Of a stretch of 39,282 bases of DNA, positions 16,873 through 25,551 are shown one piece after another (positions within the stretch are counted from its first letter, which is position 1; every line of letters begins with the position of its first letter). The notes beneath the pieces were generated by a model that did not search any database, had not been told where the DNA came from, and was given only the letters and a program-made list of their open reading frames with translations. The translations under genes and the position numbers were made by a program. Source of the stretch: an uncultured bacterium (lineage in GTDB: Bacteria; Verrucomicrobiota; Lentisphaeria; Oligosphaerales; Oligosphaeraceae); assembly GCA_900548225.1 (NCBI GenBank), contig URJM01000013.1:1-39282 (forward strand). The letters are read 5' to 3'.

Positions 16873-17427
16873 TCAGAAGGGGAGGTCTTCAATCGGCGAG
16901 TCCCCCTGTGCGGAGTCCTGTGGATTGAAGGGCGGCATCTGCTGTGGTGCGGGGTTGCCGTAACGGGGTTCCTGTGCGGGAGTCCCGTAGTGCTGCGGCT
17001 CGGCGCCGTATTGGCTTCCCGCGCTGCCGTATGCGGGGCGTGGCTGGCGGTAGTCGCCCTGTGGGGCGTAGGAGCCACTCTGGTCGCCGCGGCGTGTCAG
17101 CAGCTGGACGCTTTCGCAGACTACGCTGAGCTTGTTGCGCTTGAGGCCGGGGGTGTTCTTGTCTTCCCAGGTGTCATAGCGCAGGCGCCCCTCGACGAAG
17201 ATGGGGTCGCCCTTGTGAGCGTAGTTCTTGACGATTTCTCCCAGTCTCTGGTATGCGGTCACATCTACGAAGCAGGTTTCCTCGACAGTCTCCTGCCGGT
17301 TGTTGGTGTAGCGGCGTGTGATTGCCAGCGTGAACGAGACGATCATGCTCCCGCTCTGGGGCGCCTGTCTGACTTCCGGGTCTCGGGTGAGATTTCCGAT
17401 TAGGATGACCTTGTTTACGTTTGGCAT
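16873..17427 (-). CDS. ssb: Single-stranded DNA-binding protein
   Basis: The protein has 184 residues. The OB-fold occupies about 1-112, opening NKVILIGNLTRDPEVR and including FVEGRLRYDTWEDK. It is followed by a Gln/Gly/Pro/Tyr-rich disordered tail and ends in the acidic tip IEDLPF, the docking peptide for replication and repair partners. The tip ends DLPF rather than the DIPF of E. coli, a common variant. AGGAG stands 7 nt before the ATG. Its place between rpsF and rpsR is the classic arrangement. Confidence 0.97.
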   Translation of the reverse strand: MPNVNKVILIGNLTRDPEVRQAPQSGSMIVSFTLAITRRYTNNRQETVEETCFVDVTAYQRLGEIVKNYAHKGDPIFVEGRLRYDTWEDKNTPGLKRNKLSVVCESVQLLTRRGDQSGSYAPQGDYRQPRPAYGSAGSQYGAEPQHYGTPAQEPRYGNPAPQQMPPFNPQDSAQGDSPIEDLPF

Positions 17428-17520
17428 TGCCTGCTCCTGCTTGAAATGTGGCTTGCTTGTCGGGACGGAATTCTACTTCTTGAAAAAAGCGGGTCGGGCG
17501 GAAGAACGCGGTCTGCCGTA

Positions 17521-17916
17521 TTACTTGCGGCTGCCGCGGAAACGGTAGTTGTCGTTGTCGAACTCGTCCTGGAAGGACTCCTCGCCGAGGACGCTTGCGT
17601 CGCGGGGCTTGAAGACCTCGTCGTCCTGTCCATCTTCGAAGTGGAAGATGCCGATACGGAGGACGGTTGCATTGAGGCGGTACTTGTCCTGGATTGCAGC
17701 CGGTGCGTCTGCGGGCAGTTCAGCGACATAGTCCCAGTAGAGTCCGACCTTGTGCTTTCCGATGGGTCTGGCGAAGGTCCTCTTCTCGAAGAACTTTGCG
17801 CGGCTGATGGTTCCGCCGAGCTCCTGGATGTAGCTCTGGATGGCGGCGTCGAACGTTTCGCCATTCCCCTCGACCTTTGTGGGGTCGAGGATGAACATCA
17901 ATTCATACTTAGACAC
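17521..17916 (-). CDS. rpsF: 30S ribosomal protein bS6 (GTG start)
   Basis: The protein has 131 residues with the bS6 fold: SKYELMFILDP at the start, YIQELGGTISRAKFFEKR in the middle, KYRLNATVLRIGIF towards the end, then an acidic tail with a basic tip. The open frame contains an ATG at 17970, but that lies inside pth. The GTG at 17916, directly before SKYELMF and 8 nt after a good AGGAG, is the natural start. The gap to pth is then 26 bp and the gap to ssb 93 bp. bS6 pairs with the bS18 encoded two genes on. Confidence 0.95.
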   Translation of the reverse strand: MSKYELMFILDPTKVEGNGETFDAAIQSYIQELGGTISRAKFFEKRTFARPIGKHKVGLYWDYVAELPADAPAAIQDKYRLNATVLRIGIFHFEDGQDDEVFKPRDASVLGEESFQDEFDNDNYRFRGSRK

Positions 17917-17924
17917 GTTGTTTA

Positions 17925-17930
17925 CTCCTG
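17925..17930 (-). promoter_or_regulatory. Ribosome binding site supporting the rpsF GTG start
   Basis: CAGGAG on the minus strand lies 8 nt before the GTG at 17916, between the pth stop and rpsF. It decides for GTG over the upstream ATG at 17970. Confidence 0.75.
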
Positions 17931-17942
17931 ATGGGGTGGTGT

Positions 17943-18572
17943 TTAGGAACGGTTGGATTTTGTCCGACATTCTTCTCCCATCCCGTTTGCCTTTGCCGCG
18001 GCCATTTGGAACGACCTTGTGGCGAAGGTTGCGGCGACTTGGGCTGCGTTTCGTGTGGTGTTGCAGGGGAGGTCAGGAACATCGGAGACCCAGGGGGCGA
18101 GCACCCATTCCACGATGGTGGTGCCCGATCCGGGTCGCGGTCTCCCAATGCCGACCCTCAGCCTCGGAAAATCCGTGGTTTGCAGGTTCAGCATGATGGA
18201 CGCCAGGCCCCGGTGTCCTCCGGAGGAGCCCTTCCGCCTGAGGCGGAGGGAGCCTTCCGGGAGATCCAGGTCGTCGCAGATGGCGAGCATCTCCGAGGGA
18301 GTGATACGGAAATGCGCCAGTGTCTCCGCGACTGCCTCGCCGCTCAGATTCATATAAGTCTGCGGCAGGAGGAGGAGCACGCTCCTTCCTCCAAGCCCGG
18401 TCCAGACCAGCCGCCCGCCGGCGGGTTGCCAGAAGGCATCGGTGGGCTGGAAGGGTGAAGACTCAAGAATCCTCTCGGCTGTCATCCACCCCGCGTTGTG
18501 GCGGGTGCCCTGGTATTCCCTTCCGGGATTTCCCAGGCAGACAACTAGCTTGAGAGCAGGCTCGGCGTCCAT
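17943..18572 (-). CDS. pth: Peptidyl-tRNA hydrolase
   Basis: The protein has 209 residues, slightly longer than E. coli Pth (194). It frees tRNA from peptidyl-tRNA dropped by stalled ribosomes. Hallmarks are LVVCLGNPGREYQGTRHNAGW with the catalytic His, PQTYMNLSGEAV with the conserved Asn, and the catalytic Asp in CDDLDLPEG, followed by KGSSGGHRGLASI. The last 30 residues (Met/Lys/Asn-rich) are non-conserved. It is 174 bp after rplY and 26 bp before rpsF, the usual ctc-pth-rpsF order. Confidence 0.96.
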   Translation of the reverse strand: MDAEPALKLVVCLGNPGREYQGTRHNAGWMTAERILESSPFQPTDAFWQPAGGRLVWTGLGGRSVLLLLPQTYMNLSGEAVAETLAHFRITPSEMLAICDDLDLPEGSLRLRRKGSSGGHRGLASIMLNLQTTDFPRLRVGIGRPRPGSGTTIVEWVLAPWVSDVPDLPCNTTRNAAQVAATFATRSFQMAAAKANGMGEECRTKSNRS

Positions 18573-18687
18573 CTTCGTTCCCCGTCCATTAGGAGCGGGG
18601 AGAGCGTGGATTGCATAGTGGGGCGAGGCGTTGGGCTTGCCATGCTCCGCCCTCTTCTACGCGGGTGTGCATTGGCCGTGGCATCGT

Positions 18688-18703
18688 CGGAGGCGAGCCT
18701 CCG
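18688..18703. other. Short perfect hairpin in the rplY-pth spacer
   Basis: CGGAGGC-GA-GCCTCCG has seven paired bases and a two-base loop, inside the 174-bp spacer between rplY and pth. No T-run follows on either strand, so it is not a standard terminator. It could be an RNA-processing site or chance. I see nothing else in the spacer. Confidence 0.35.
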
Positions 18704-18746
18704 TGTCCGTCGCGGCCGGGAAGTTTGTCTTTGGGTGGCGGGCTGT

Positions 18747-19376
18747 CTACTTCGCGTCGGCGGCGGGGGCTGCTGCTGCCGCATCGCCCTCTGCGGGAGC
18801 GGGCTCGGTCTCGGCGGGCTCTTCGACGACATGGGGCAGACGGACCTGGAAGACGATCTGGGTCTGGTCGTGGAGGGCCTTTGCGGAGGCGGGCAGTGCG
18901 ATTTCGGCGATGGTCAGGGTGTCGTCAAGCTTCAGTGCGCTGACGTCGACGACGAGGACCTCTGGGATGTCTGCGGGAGCCACTTCGATTTCCAGTTCGT
19001 GGATGACCTGCTCCAGCTGGCCGCCTTCGCGCAGTCCCTCGGGATCGCCCTTCGCCTCGATTGGGACGACGACGGTGACCTTCTCACCGGCCTTGACGCC
19101 GAGGAAGTCGATGGCCAGCGGCTGGCTGCTGATGGCCTTGTACTGGATTTCCTTGACAATCGCGTTGCGCTTGCCCTCGCCCTCGATGTCGATGGAGACG
19201 AGGCCCGCGTGGTGCTCAATCTTCTTGAACTGCTCCAGGCTGACCTGGAAGTGGACATTCTCCTCGCCGTGGGAATAGATGACGGCGGGGACAAACCCCT
19301 GCTTGCGGAGGCGGCGGGAGGCCGCACTGCCAAGGGCTTCGCGCTTCGTTGCAGTGAGTGAGACGGTGTTGCTCAT
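18747..19376 (-). CDS. rplY: 50S ribosomal protein bL25, long CTC/TL5 form
   Basis: The protein has 209 residues. The N-terminal 5S-rRNA-binding domain (about 1-92) includes SRRLRKQGFVPAVIYSHGEE. The C-terminal TL5/CTC domain (about 95-180) includes EVAPADIPEVLVVDVSAL. A final Ala/Glu/Pro-rich tail ends in AADAK. The long form is the general-stress CTC type rather than the short E. coli protein. It heads the pth-rpsF-ssb-rpsR-rplI run. A TATATTACGCA element 81 bp upstream is a candidate -10. Confidence 0.94.
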   Translation of the reverse strand: MSNTVSLTATKREALGSAASRRLRKQGFVPAVIYSHGEENVHFQVSLEQFKKIEHHAGLVSIDIEGEGKRNAIVKEIQYKAISSQPLAIDFLGVKAGEKVTVVVPIEAKGDPEGLREGGQLEQVIHELEIEVAPADIPEVLVVDVSALKLDDTLTIAEIALPASAKALHDQTQIVFQVRLPHVVEEPAETEPAPAEGDAAAAAPAADAK

Positions 19377-19456
19377 TGTTTTCGGAATCTTCTAGTTGTT
19401 TACTATGTGAACTAATGCAGGAAAAGCCTTGTTTCCACTCCGTATGGGCGGAAATC

Positions 19457-19467
19457 TGCGTAATATA
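19457..19467 (-). promoter_or_regulatory. Candidate -10 element for rplY operon
   Basis: The minus strand reads TATATTACGCA. The same 11 bases occur upstream of lepA at 25483-25493. No good -35 is seen at normal spacing; the nearest (CCTGAC, 15 bp away) is poor. The rest of the 185-bp spacer shows only a 5-bp hairpin at 19509-19522. Confidence 0.3.
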
Positions 19468-19561
19468 GCACATCTACGGCGAGTCAGGCCGCCGGGGTGC
19501 GAGATAGTGGAAGTAGTCTTCCGGCGGATGGTGCGTCCGTTGCCGGTGCCGTCCGATTGTC

Positions 19562-20353
19562 CTACAGTCTTGTCGCCAGCAGGATTGCCGCGGCCCCTGC
19601 CACCAGGCAGTATGGTCCGAAGATCCACATCATTTTAAGGAACCGGAGTTTTTCCAGTAGTTTCAATGCGGCGTAACCAACTGCGGTTGCGAGGATTGTG
19701 GCGACAAGTAGCGGGAATGTGCGCCCCTCTGACGCGATATGCGTCAAATCCCGTGCCTTGAGGATGATTGAGCCGAAGACAAGGGGGATGGACGTGATGA
19801 AGGAGAAGTCGAACGCCTCCTTCGGGGAGACCTTCAGCCATCTTGCGGCGGTGTATGTGCTTCCCGAGCGGCTGACTCCCGGCAGGATTGCGAGTGCCTG
19901 TGCGATTCCGATTCCCAGTGCCTGGAGCCAGGATGGCCTGGAGCCGGCCGTGGAGTCGACGAGCTTCAGGCTTGTCAGGACGAGTCCCGTCGCGACGAGG
20001 CAGACTCCGATGGCCAGCGTGGAGTCGAAGGCGCTTTCGACGGCGTCGTGTGCCGCCAGGTACAGGAGTCCTGCGGGGATGCATGCGAGGACGACGAGGG
20101 AGCAGTACTTCCATGCGTCTCGGTCTCGTTTCACGAGTCCCACTGCCAGTTCCAGGATGCGTCTCCTGTAGAAGATGATGACGGCGGCCAGGGTTCCCCC
20201 GTGGAGCAGGATTTCGAGGGCGGGGCCCTTTGCGCCCGTGTCCAGGTCAAGGAGTTTCCTTAGCAGTGCCAGATGTCCGCTGGACGAGACGGGCAGGAAC
20301 TCCGTAAGTCCCTGGAGGATTGCCAACAGCTGCAGCGATAGGAATTCCCGCAT
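19562..20353 (-). CDS. uppP: Undecaprenyl-diphosphatase UppP (BacA)
   Basis: This integral inner-membrane enzyme of 263 residues recycles the undecaprenyl carrier used for peptidoglycan and O-antigen synthesis by removing a phosphate from undecaprenyl pyrophosphate. Both active-site signatures are intact: LQGLTEFLPVSSSGHL (residues 13-28, with the conserved Glu, Ser and His) and PGVSRSGST with its arginine. About eight hydrophobic segments are visible. The frame runs upstream to 20860, but the ATG at 20353 (MREFLSLQ) starts the family sequence and lies 11 bp after the LptF/G-family permease, so the genes are probably co-transcribed. Confidence 0.95.
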   Translation of the reverse strand: MREFLSLQLLAILQGLTEFLPVSSSGHLALLRKLLDLDTGAKGPALEILLHGGTLAAVIIFYRRRILELAVGLVKRDRDAWKYCSLVVLACIPAGLLYLAAHDAVESAFDSTLAIGVCLVATGLVLTSLKLVDSTAGSRPSWLQALGIGIAQALAILPGVSRSGSTYTAARWLKVSPKEAFDFSFITSIPLVFGSIILKARDLTHIASEGRTFPLLVATILATAVGYAALKLLEKLRFLKMMWIFGPYCLVAGAAAILLATRL

Positions 20354-20364
20354 GGTCTTGCGCC

Positions 20365-21579
20365 CTATTGCCTCTTGTAGGCGAGATACAATCCAAGCGC
20401 CAGTGCGGCGATGGTCGGAAGCCCTCCTGCAAGCGGCCACCAGAGATGGCCGTTCTTGCCGAGGACAAGGAAGAACTGCGACAGAAGCGTGTATGCGACG
20501 AACAACCCGACTGCGCAGACGAATCCCCTGATGGCGGATGTGCGCCCCTGCGGGATTGTCAGGGCGAAGCCCAGAAGCACTGCGATGAGGGTCGCCAGCG
20601 GCGAGAGGCATCTGTAGGCCAGGAGCGTGCGGATTTGGGAGTTGTCGGAAGCGTCCAGGAGGATCTTCTGCCTGTTCATCCTCAGGAGATCCTTCATGGT
20701 CATCTCCTCGACGGGCTGTGACTGGATTGCGATGTCCCGCGGGTTTTCGCGGTAAATGGTTGGCGCCTCGTCCCCGGGCGCGGGGACTTCCGGGAGGTAG
20801 ACGGGAGTCTTTGCGACCGGGAGGCCGCCCTGGCTGTAGTCGTATTCGGTCAGGGAGCAATCCCTGAATCTCCAGGCTCCTTCGTCGCGGTCATACTCCG
20901 CTGTGGCTGCGGTGAGGACGCTTGTGACGCGCCCATGGGCGTCCTGGAGGCAGACGCTTACGCCCGTGTTTTCCTCGTATGGGCGGAAGTCCGCGAAGAA
21001 CCACTCCTGCCCCTTGAGGGGATTGAAATACGCCACCTGGTTCGTCTCCTTGAGCGTATGTTTCCGGAGAGGCGCCTTTCCTCCCTTGGCGGTCTTTCTG
21101 GCTGGATTGTCGAGATAGTCTGTCTGGACCATTTCCACATACCTTTTGCAGACCGGCCTGACGAATTCGTTTATGAGGAGCGAGCCGAAGCAGAGGAGGA
21201 GTGCAGTCAGCCAGACGGGGGCGGCGGTGGTGAGCAGCGACAGGCCGGCCGAGCGAAGCGCGGTCAGCTCGTTGTTCTTTCCGAGGACGATTGTCATGAA
21301 GCTGACGGCCAGAAGCGCCGAGATCGGGAAGACCGTCATCAGGTAGTCCGGGGTGCGTGCCAGGAAATAGAGTGCGGTCATGCCCCCCGGTATGTCCACC
21401 CCGTTGAAGTCCGGGAGGTCGTCGAAGACTGCGAGCAGCAGGCTGATTGCGATGAAGGCTGCGAGGGAGCCGAAGAGGGGGAATGCGAACTCCCTGAGGA
21501 GATGCGAAGCAAGCCGTCTGGGGAAGCGTCGTTTCCCTTGGACGGCTTGCGTATCGGTTGCCTGGGGGCTGGCCTTCAT
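20365..21579 (-). CDS. LptF/LptG (YjgP/YjgQ)-family permease (404 aa)
   Basis: This is the second member of the lipopolysaccharide-export permease family in the window. A basic N-terminus (GKRRFPRRLASHLLREFA) precedes membrane segments near 35-55, 70-95 and 110-130. A periplasmic beta-jellyroll-like region spans about 135-300, and three segments close the protein (LATLIAVLLGFALTIPQGR, then VCAVGLFVAYTLLSQFFLVL). The coupling helix VLGKNNELTALRSAG is typical. It likely partners the protein encoded at 12002-13132 and an LptB ATPase elsewhere. The gene is 12 bp after the RDD gene and 11 bp before uppP. Confidence 0.85.
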   Translation of the reverse strand: MKASPQATDTQAVQGKRRFPRRLASHLLREFAFPLFGSLAAFIAISLLLAVFDDLPDFNGVDIPGGMTALYFLARTPDYLMTVFPISALLAVSFMTIVLGKNNELTALRSAGLSLLTTAAPVWLTALLLCFGSLLINEFVRPVCKRYVEMVQTDYLDNPARKTAKGGKAPLRKHTLKETNQVAYFNPLKGQEWFFADFRPYEENTGVSVCLQDAHGRVTSVLTAATAEYDRDEGAWRFRDCSLTEYDYSQGGLPVAKTPVYLPEVPAPGDEAPTIYRENPRDIAIQSQPVEEMTMKDLLRMNRQKILLDASDNSQIRTLLAYRCLSPLATLIAVLLGFALTIPQGRTSAIRGFVCAVGLFVAYTLLSQFFLVLGKNGHLWWPLAGGLPTIAALALGLYLAYKRQ

Positions 21580-21591
21580 CGGGGGTGGTGT

Positions 21592-22317
21592 CTAGTAGGT
21601 CTTCCGTGCGATGGAGATTCGCTTCACCATGACTCCCGGCACCCTTTCCTGGAGTGTGTACCTGCATCCGAAGAGAAGCCATGTGATTGGCGAGAGGATT
21701 CCGAAGCAGGCGGTCAGGAGGAAGAAGAGGAATGCCTTGATGGGGTAGACCTTGCGGAAGTCGGGGGTGATTGTCACCAGCCCCCAGAAGTGCTGTCCGA
21801 CTGTCTGTCCCCTTTCGGAGAGGAAATACATGTAGTAGAGTGCCGAGCCTCCCCATGCGAGGGCGCAGTAGAGCAGCAGCGCGGCGTGCCCTCCGAGGAC
21901 TCCTCCCTTCATGAGCCCCCAGCAGATGAAGAGGAGGATGAAGGAGGAGACCGCCAGGACGAGCAGATCCGTCAGGCCTGCGACAAATCTCCAGAAGAAG
22001 CTCGTTTCGTGGTATGTGATTCCCTCCTGGGAGAGGGCGTTCGCAAGGGGGTCGTAGTCGCCGCGCATCTCGATGCGGGCGCGAAGCTGCGCCTTGGGGT
22101 CCTGGGCGTATGCCTCCGCGCGCTCCAGCATCCGCGCACGGTAGATCTTCTTGAGGCATTCCACATCCTTCGCCTTTTCCCAGATCGCCAGCATCGTGCT
22201 GCGGACCTCCGCGTCTTCGGGGATTCGCCCCTCCTCCGCCAGCCTCTTCAGTGCCTCCTCGTCCAGGGGGCCGAGCTGTTCGCCAGTGTCAAGTTGGACT
22301 ATGAATGCTCTTTCCAT
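21592..22317 (-). CDS. RDD-family membrane protein with N-terminal GYF_2-like domain (241 aa)
   Basis: Residues 1-55 resemble the GYF_2-type domain (GEQLGPLDEEALKRLAEEGR). The C-terminal 130 residues contain four hydrophobic segments with the RDD-family marks: Arg and Asp in the first helix (FVAGLTDLLVLAV) and the ERGQTVGQHFWGL stretch. The functions of such proteins are poorly known; some RDD proteins behave as ion antiporters. A helical, charged linker (about 55-105) joins the parts. It is 39 bp after lepB and 12 bp before the permease, so it belongs to the lepA-lepB-RDD-permease-uppP run. Confidence 0.78.
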   Translation of the reverse strand: MERAFIVQLDTGEQLGPLDEEALKRLAEEGRIPEDAEVRSTMLAIWEKAKDVECLKKIYRARMLERAEAYAQDPKAQLRARIEMRGDYDPLANALSQEGITYHETSFFWRFVAGLTDLLVLAVSSFILLFICWGLMKGGVLGGHAALLLYCALAWGGSALYYMYFLSERGQTVGQHFWGLVTITPDFRKVYPIKAFLFFLLTACFGILSPITWLLFGCRYTLQERVPGVMVKRISIARKTY

Positions 22318-22356
22318 GTTGTCGTGAAATGTCTTGTTTTGTCGTTTATTTTACAT

Positions 22357-23613
22357 TTACTTGAAGCCAAAGCCGAATCGTCTGGAGAATGGCCACCAGA
22401 CCAGGCATGGGCTTCCGACCAGGTTTTTCCTGGGGACTGGTCCGAAGAACCTGCAATCCAGGCTATTGTCGGTATTGTCACCCATAAGGAAGTACTGTCC
22501 TTCCGGGACGGTGAACTCCTCTCCTTCGGACTTGAGGAATTGTCCTGTTGGCTGCGTGGAGTGTCCGGTGTATCCGTCCTTCATCGAGTTGATTTTCCCG
22601 AACACATCGGAGTATGACTTGTCGAGGGGGAAGAAATCCCTTTCGCCGTCTGGTTTGACATGGATTGTGCGGTTGAGGATTTTGAGTGTATCCCCTGGCA
22701 TTCCCACCAGCCGTTTCACGTAGAACGCACCTCCGAGGGTCTTGCCGTTGTATGTGAGGCCTTCCGTGGAGAAGACGAGAATGTCCCCCCGTTCCGGGTT
22801 GTTGAAGCAGAGGCTCAGCCGGTTTGCGAAGAGGTGGTCTCCCGACTCCATTGCCCCCTGTGCGATGATTTCGCCCTCCTGGAACACGAGCTGCGAGTGG
22901 GGCGTGTCGGCCGGCTGTCTGGCATAGAGGTCGTAGAGCATCTTCCTGGTGTCGGTGGGGGATGCGGGGACTGTCTTGTAGATGACCTCGCCGTCCGCTG
23001 TCAGGAACGGCAGCGCCGTCTTTGGGAAGAGGGGCTTCGATGGCATTGGCCTGATTGCGTCGAACTCGACCTGTCCGTCGGCAGGCGCCACGACATTGAA
23101 GTATCTCCTGGAATAGTTCAGGTAGTCGAAGATACGCACCAGCCTCGAGGACGGGATTTCCTCCGTTTCGAGGGGCACGTGGTGGATGCCGTAGAGGGTG
23201 GGCTGCATCGAGCCGGTCGGAATCTTGAAGGGCTGCAGGAGCAGCGACCTGATCGCAAAGGCGACCGCGACGGAGACGACTATCGCCTCGAGGTTCACTG
23301 CGATTGCGCCGTGGTGCCTGAAGGATGGCGGCGCCCAACTCGACCCATGGCTTCTCAACGCCCGCTCCATCTCGTCCGCATTCTTCATTTCCAGTGCGGA
23401 GAGCACATTGTTTCGTGCGGCGGCGAGGCTTTCCCGCTGTGCGGAGCTCAGCATGTCCCCGTCCCTCCGCATGATTCCCCTGATTCTCCTTGCGGCCGCC
23501 TTCAGCTGTCTTCGCAGCAGCGTTTTCCTGGGCAGAAGGCGTTCTGCGATCCAGTTTCCGAAGAAGAACCAGACCACGACGAGGTCGATTAGGATGCACC
23601 AGAGGAATGACAT
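22357..23613 (-). CDS. lepB: Signal peptidase I (418 aa, enlarged)
   Basis: Signal peptidase I cleaves signal peptides from secreted proteins on the outer face of the inner membrane. Two membrane segments (about 3-22 and 105-125) flank a basic cytoplasmic loop, as in E. coli LepB. The catalytic serine is Ser135 in IPTGSMQPTL and the general-base lysine is Lys300 in FYVKRLVGMPGD. The late boxes read MGDNTDNSLDCRFFGPV. The interval between Ser and Lys (165 residues) is much longer than usual because of an insertion at about 145-255. It lies directly downstream of lepA (51 bp), the same pairing as in E. coli. Confidence 0.93.
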   Translation of the reverse strand: MSFLWCILIDLVVVWFFFGNWIAERLLPRKTLLRRQLKAAARRIRGIMRRDGDMLSSAQRESLAAARNNVLSALEMKNADEMERALRSHGSSWAPPSFRHHGAIAVNLEAIVVSVAVAFAIRSLLLQPFKIPTGSMQPTLYGIHHVPLETEEIPSSRLVRIFDYLNYSRRYFNVVAPADGQVEFDAIRPMPSKPLFPKTALPFLTADGEVIYKTVPASPTDTRKMLYDLYARQPADTPHSQLVFQEGEIIAQGAMESGDHLFANRLSLCFNNPERGDILVFSTEGLTYNGKTLGGAFYVKRLVGMPGDTLKILNRTIHVKPDGERDFFPLDKSYSDVFGKINSMKDGYTGHSTQPTGQFLKSEGEEFTVPEGQYFLMGDNTDNSLDCRFFGPVPRKNLVGSPCLVWWPFSRRFGFGFK

Positions 23614-23664
23614 GGAGGCTGTGTGCCGTTGGATGTTGGGTGTCGTTGCCGACGCGGGGCGCGC

Positions 23665-25479
23665 CTAGTTCTTCTCCTCGTCGTTCCGGAGGACGGCGAT
23701 GAACGCCTCCTGCGGGATGTTGACATTCCCGTAGAGCTTCATCCTCTTCTTTCCCTCCTTCTGCTTTTCGAGGAGCTTTCTCTTCCGGGTGATGTCGCCG
23801 CCGTAGCACTTTGCCAGGACGTCCTTCCGGAATTGCCGGACATCCTCGCGGGCGATGATGCGCCCGCCGATTGCGCCCTGCAGTGCGACCTTGAATTGCT
23901 GCGGAGGGATTGCCTCGCGGAGCCGTTGGCAGATTGTCCTGGCGCGGGCGACTGCGCGGTCGGCGTGGCAGATTGACGCGAATGCGTCGACGGCTTCGCC
24001 ATTGACGAGGATTTCGAGTTTCACCATCGGTCCTGGCTGGTATCCGTCCGGCTCGTAGTCCATGGAGCCGTATCCCTTCGTGATGGTCTTCAGCTTGTCA
24101 TAGAAGTCGAGGACGATTTCATGGAGCGGCATCCGCGCCGTGAGGATGACGTGGTTTGCGTCGACGGTCTCCGTATGCTGGCAGAGGCCGCGTTTTTCGA
24201 CAATCAGGTTCATGATGGCCCCCATGAACTTTGTGGGCGCGAGGATTTGCGCCTTGATCATGGGTTCCTCCGAGTGTTCGATGAGGTTTGCGTCCGGCAT
24301 GTGGAGCGGGTTGTCCACCTTCAGCATCGTGCCGTTCTTGAGGTAGACGTGGTATTCGACGCTTGGGTATGTGAGGATCAGATCCATTCCGTAGTCCCTA
24401 CGGAGCCGTTCCTGGACGATGTCCATGTGGAGCAGTCCGAGGAAGCCGCACCTGAATCCCGCCCCCAGGGCGACTGAGTTTTCGGGGGTTGCGACGAATG
24501 CCGGGTCGTTGAGCTGCAGCTTGGCGATGTTGAACTTGAGCTGCTCGTACTGGTCCGCCTCGATGGGGTAGATTCCCGAGAAGACCATCGGCACCGACTT
24601 GTGGAAGCCGGGCAGGGGCTCTTCGGATGGCTTCGAGGCGAGGGTGACCGTGTCCCCCACCTGGATGTCCTTGGGGCTTTTCAGGGTGGTGATGAGGTAT
24701 CCCGTGTCGCCGGGGCCGAGCATGTCCAGCGCCTTCATGTGCGGCGTGAAGCATCCGACCTCCTTGACGTCCGTGTCGGTGTCTGTGGCCATGAGGCGGA
24801 TGGAGTCACGCGCCTTGACCGTGCCGTTGAAGACCCGGATGTATGTGACGACACCCCGGTAGTCGTCGAAGAGCGAGTCGAAGACGAGGGCCTGGAGGCG
24901 GTCGTCCGCCCCCTTTGGCGGCGGGATTCTTTCCACGACCGCCTCCATCAGCTCCACGATGCCCATGTCCGCCCGCGCCGAGACCAGCAGCGCCTCCTCC
25001 TTCGGGATCTGGAGGATTTCCTCAAGCTGCTCCAGGCACATCGGTATGTCCGCGGAGGGGAGGTCGATCTTGTTGATGACGGGGATGATAGCGAGGTTTT
25101 GGCGCATTGCGAGGTTGAGGTTCGCGATTGTCTGCGCCTGGACTCCCTGGGATGCGTCGATGAGCAGGATTGCGCCCTCGCAGGCGGCGAGGCTTCTGGA
25201 GACCTCGTAGTTGAAGTCCACGTGTCCGGGGGTGTCGATGAGGTTGAAGTCATACCACTCCCCGTTCTTCGAGTGGAACTTCATCTTCACCGGATGGGAG
25301 CGGATTGTGATGCCCCGTTCCTTCTCCAGGTCCATGTCGTCGAGAAGCTGGTCGTGGAATGTCCTCATCTCGACAGTCTGGGTGTGGACGAGGAACCTGT
25401 CCGCCAGGGTGGACTTTCCGTGGTCCACGTGGGCGATGATGGAGAAGTTTCTTATATGTGACAAATCAAGTTCTTGCAT
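23665..25479 (-). CDS. lepA: Elongation factor 4 (LepA)
   Basis: This ribosome-associated translational GTPase of 604 residues matches E. coli LepA (599). The G1 box AHVDHGKST (16-24), switch II DTPGHVDF (82-89) and G4 box NKIDLP are intact. The EF-G-like domains and the LepA-specific C-terminal domain (ending NIPQEAFIAVLRNDEEKN) are complete. The frame extends to 25527, but MQELDLSHIRNFSIIAH at 25479 is the family start. Only 72 bp separate it from the divergent hflX, so both promoters must lie there. A TATATT element ends about 9 nt before the ATG, so the transcript could be nearly leaderless. Confidence 0.96.
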   Translation of the reverse strand: MQELDLSHIRNFSIIAHVDHGKSTLADRFLVHTQTVEMRTFHDQLLDDMDLEKERGITIRSHPVKMKFHSKNGEWYDFNLIDTPGHVDFNYEVSRSLAACEGAILLIDASQGVQAQTIANLNLAMRQNLAIIPVINKIDLPSADIPMCLEQLEEILQIPKEEALLVSARADMGIVELMEAVVERIPPPKGADDRLQALVFDSLFDDYRGVVTYIRVFNGTVKARDSIRLMATDTDTDVKEVGCFTPHMKALDMLGPGDTGYLITTLKSPKDIQVGDTVTLASKPSEEPLPGFHKSVPMVFSGIYPIEADQYEQLKFNIAKLQLNDPAFVATPENSVALGAGFRCGFLGLLHMDIVQERLRRDYGMDLILTYPSVEYHVYLKNGTMLKVDNPLHMPDANLIEHSEEPMIKAQILAPTKFMGAIMNLIVEKRGLCQHTETVDANHVILTARMPLHEIVLDFYDKLKTITKGYGSMDYEPDGYQPGPMVKLEILVNGEAVDAFASICHADRAVARARTICQRLREAIPPQQFKVALQGAIGGRIIAREDVRQFRKDVLAKCYGGDITRKRKLLEKQKEGKKRMKLYGNVNIPQEAFIAVLRNDEEKN

Positions 25480-25551
25480 AGGTGCGTAATATACTGCAAA
25501 GGAGGCTCCTCGAAGGTGCAGAGCCACCGTGTCGCATTATTGTACCCCGGT
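25480..25551. promoter_or_regulatory. Divergent lepA/hflX promoter spacer
   Basis: This is a 72-bp spacer between divergent starts. On the lepA side, TATATTACGCA (25483-25493, minus strand) repeats the element upstream of rplY. On the hflX side, an AT-rich patch (CATTATTGTAC, plus strand) lies within 10-20 nt of the ATG. No clear -35 boxes and no Shine-Dalgarno for either gene are seen. The placement, not the match, is the main evidence. Confidence 0.4.

Noticed and set aside
20935..22617. 560-residue plus-strand open frame across the permease, RDD and lepB genes
   Set aside because: It crosses three supported minus-strand genes and their boundaries; composition is Glu/Asp/Val-rich antisense sequence with no domain.
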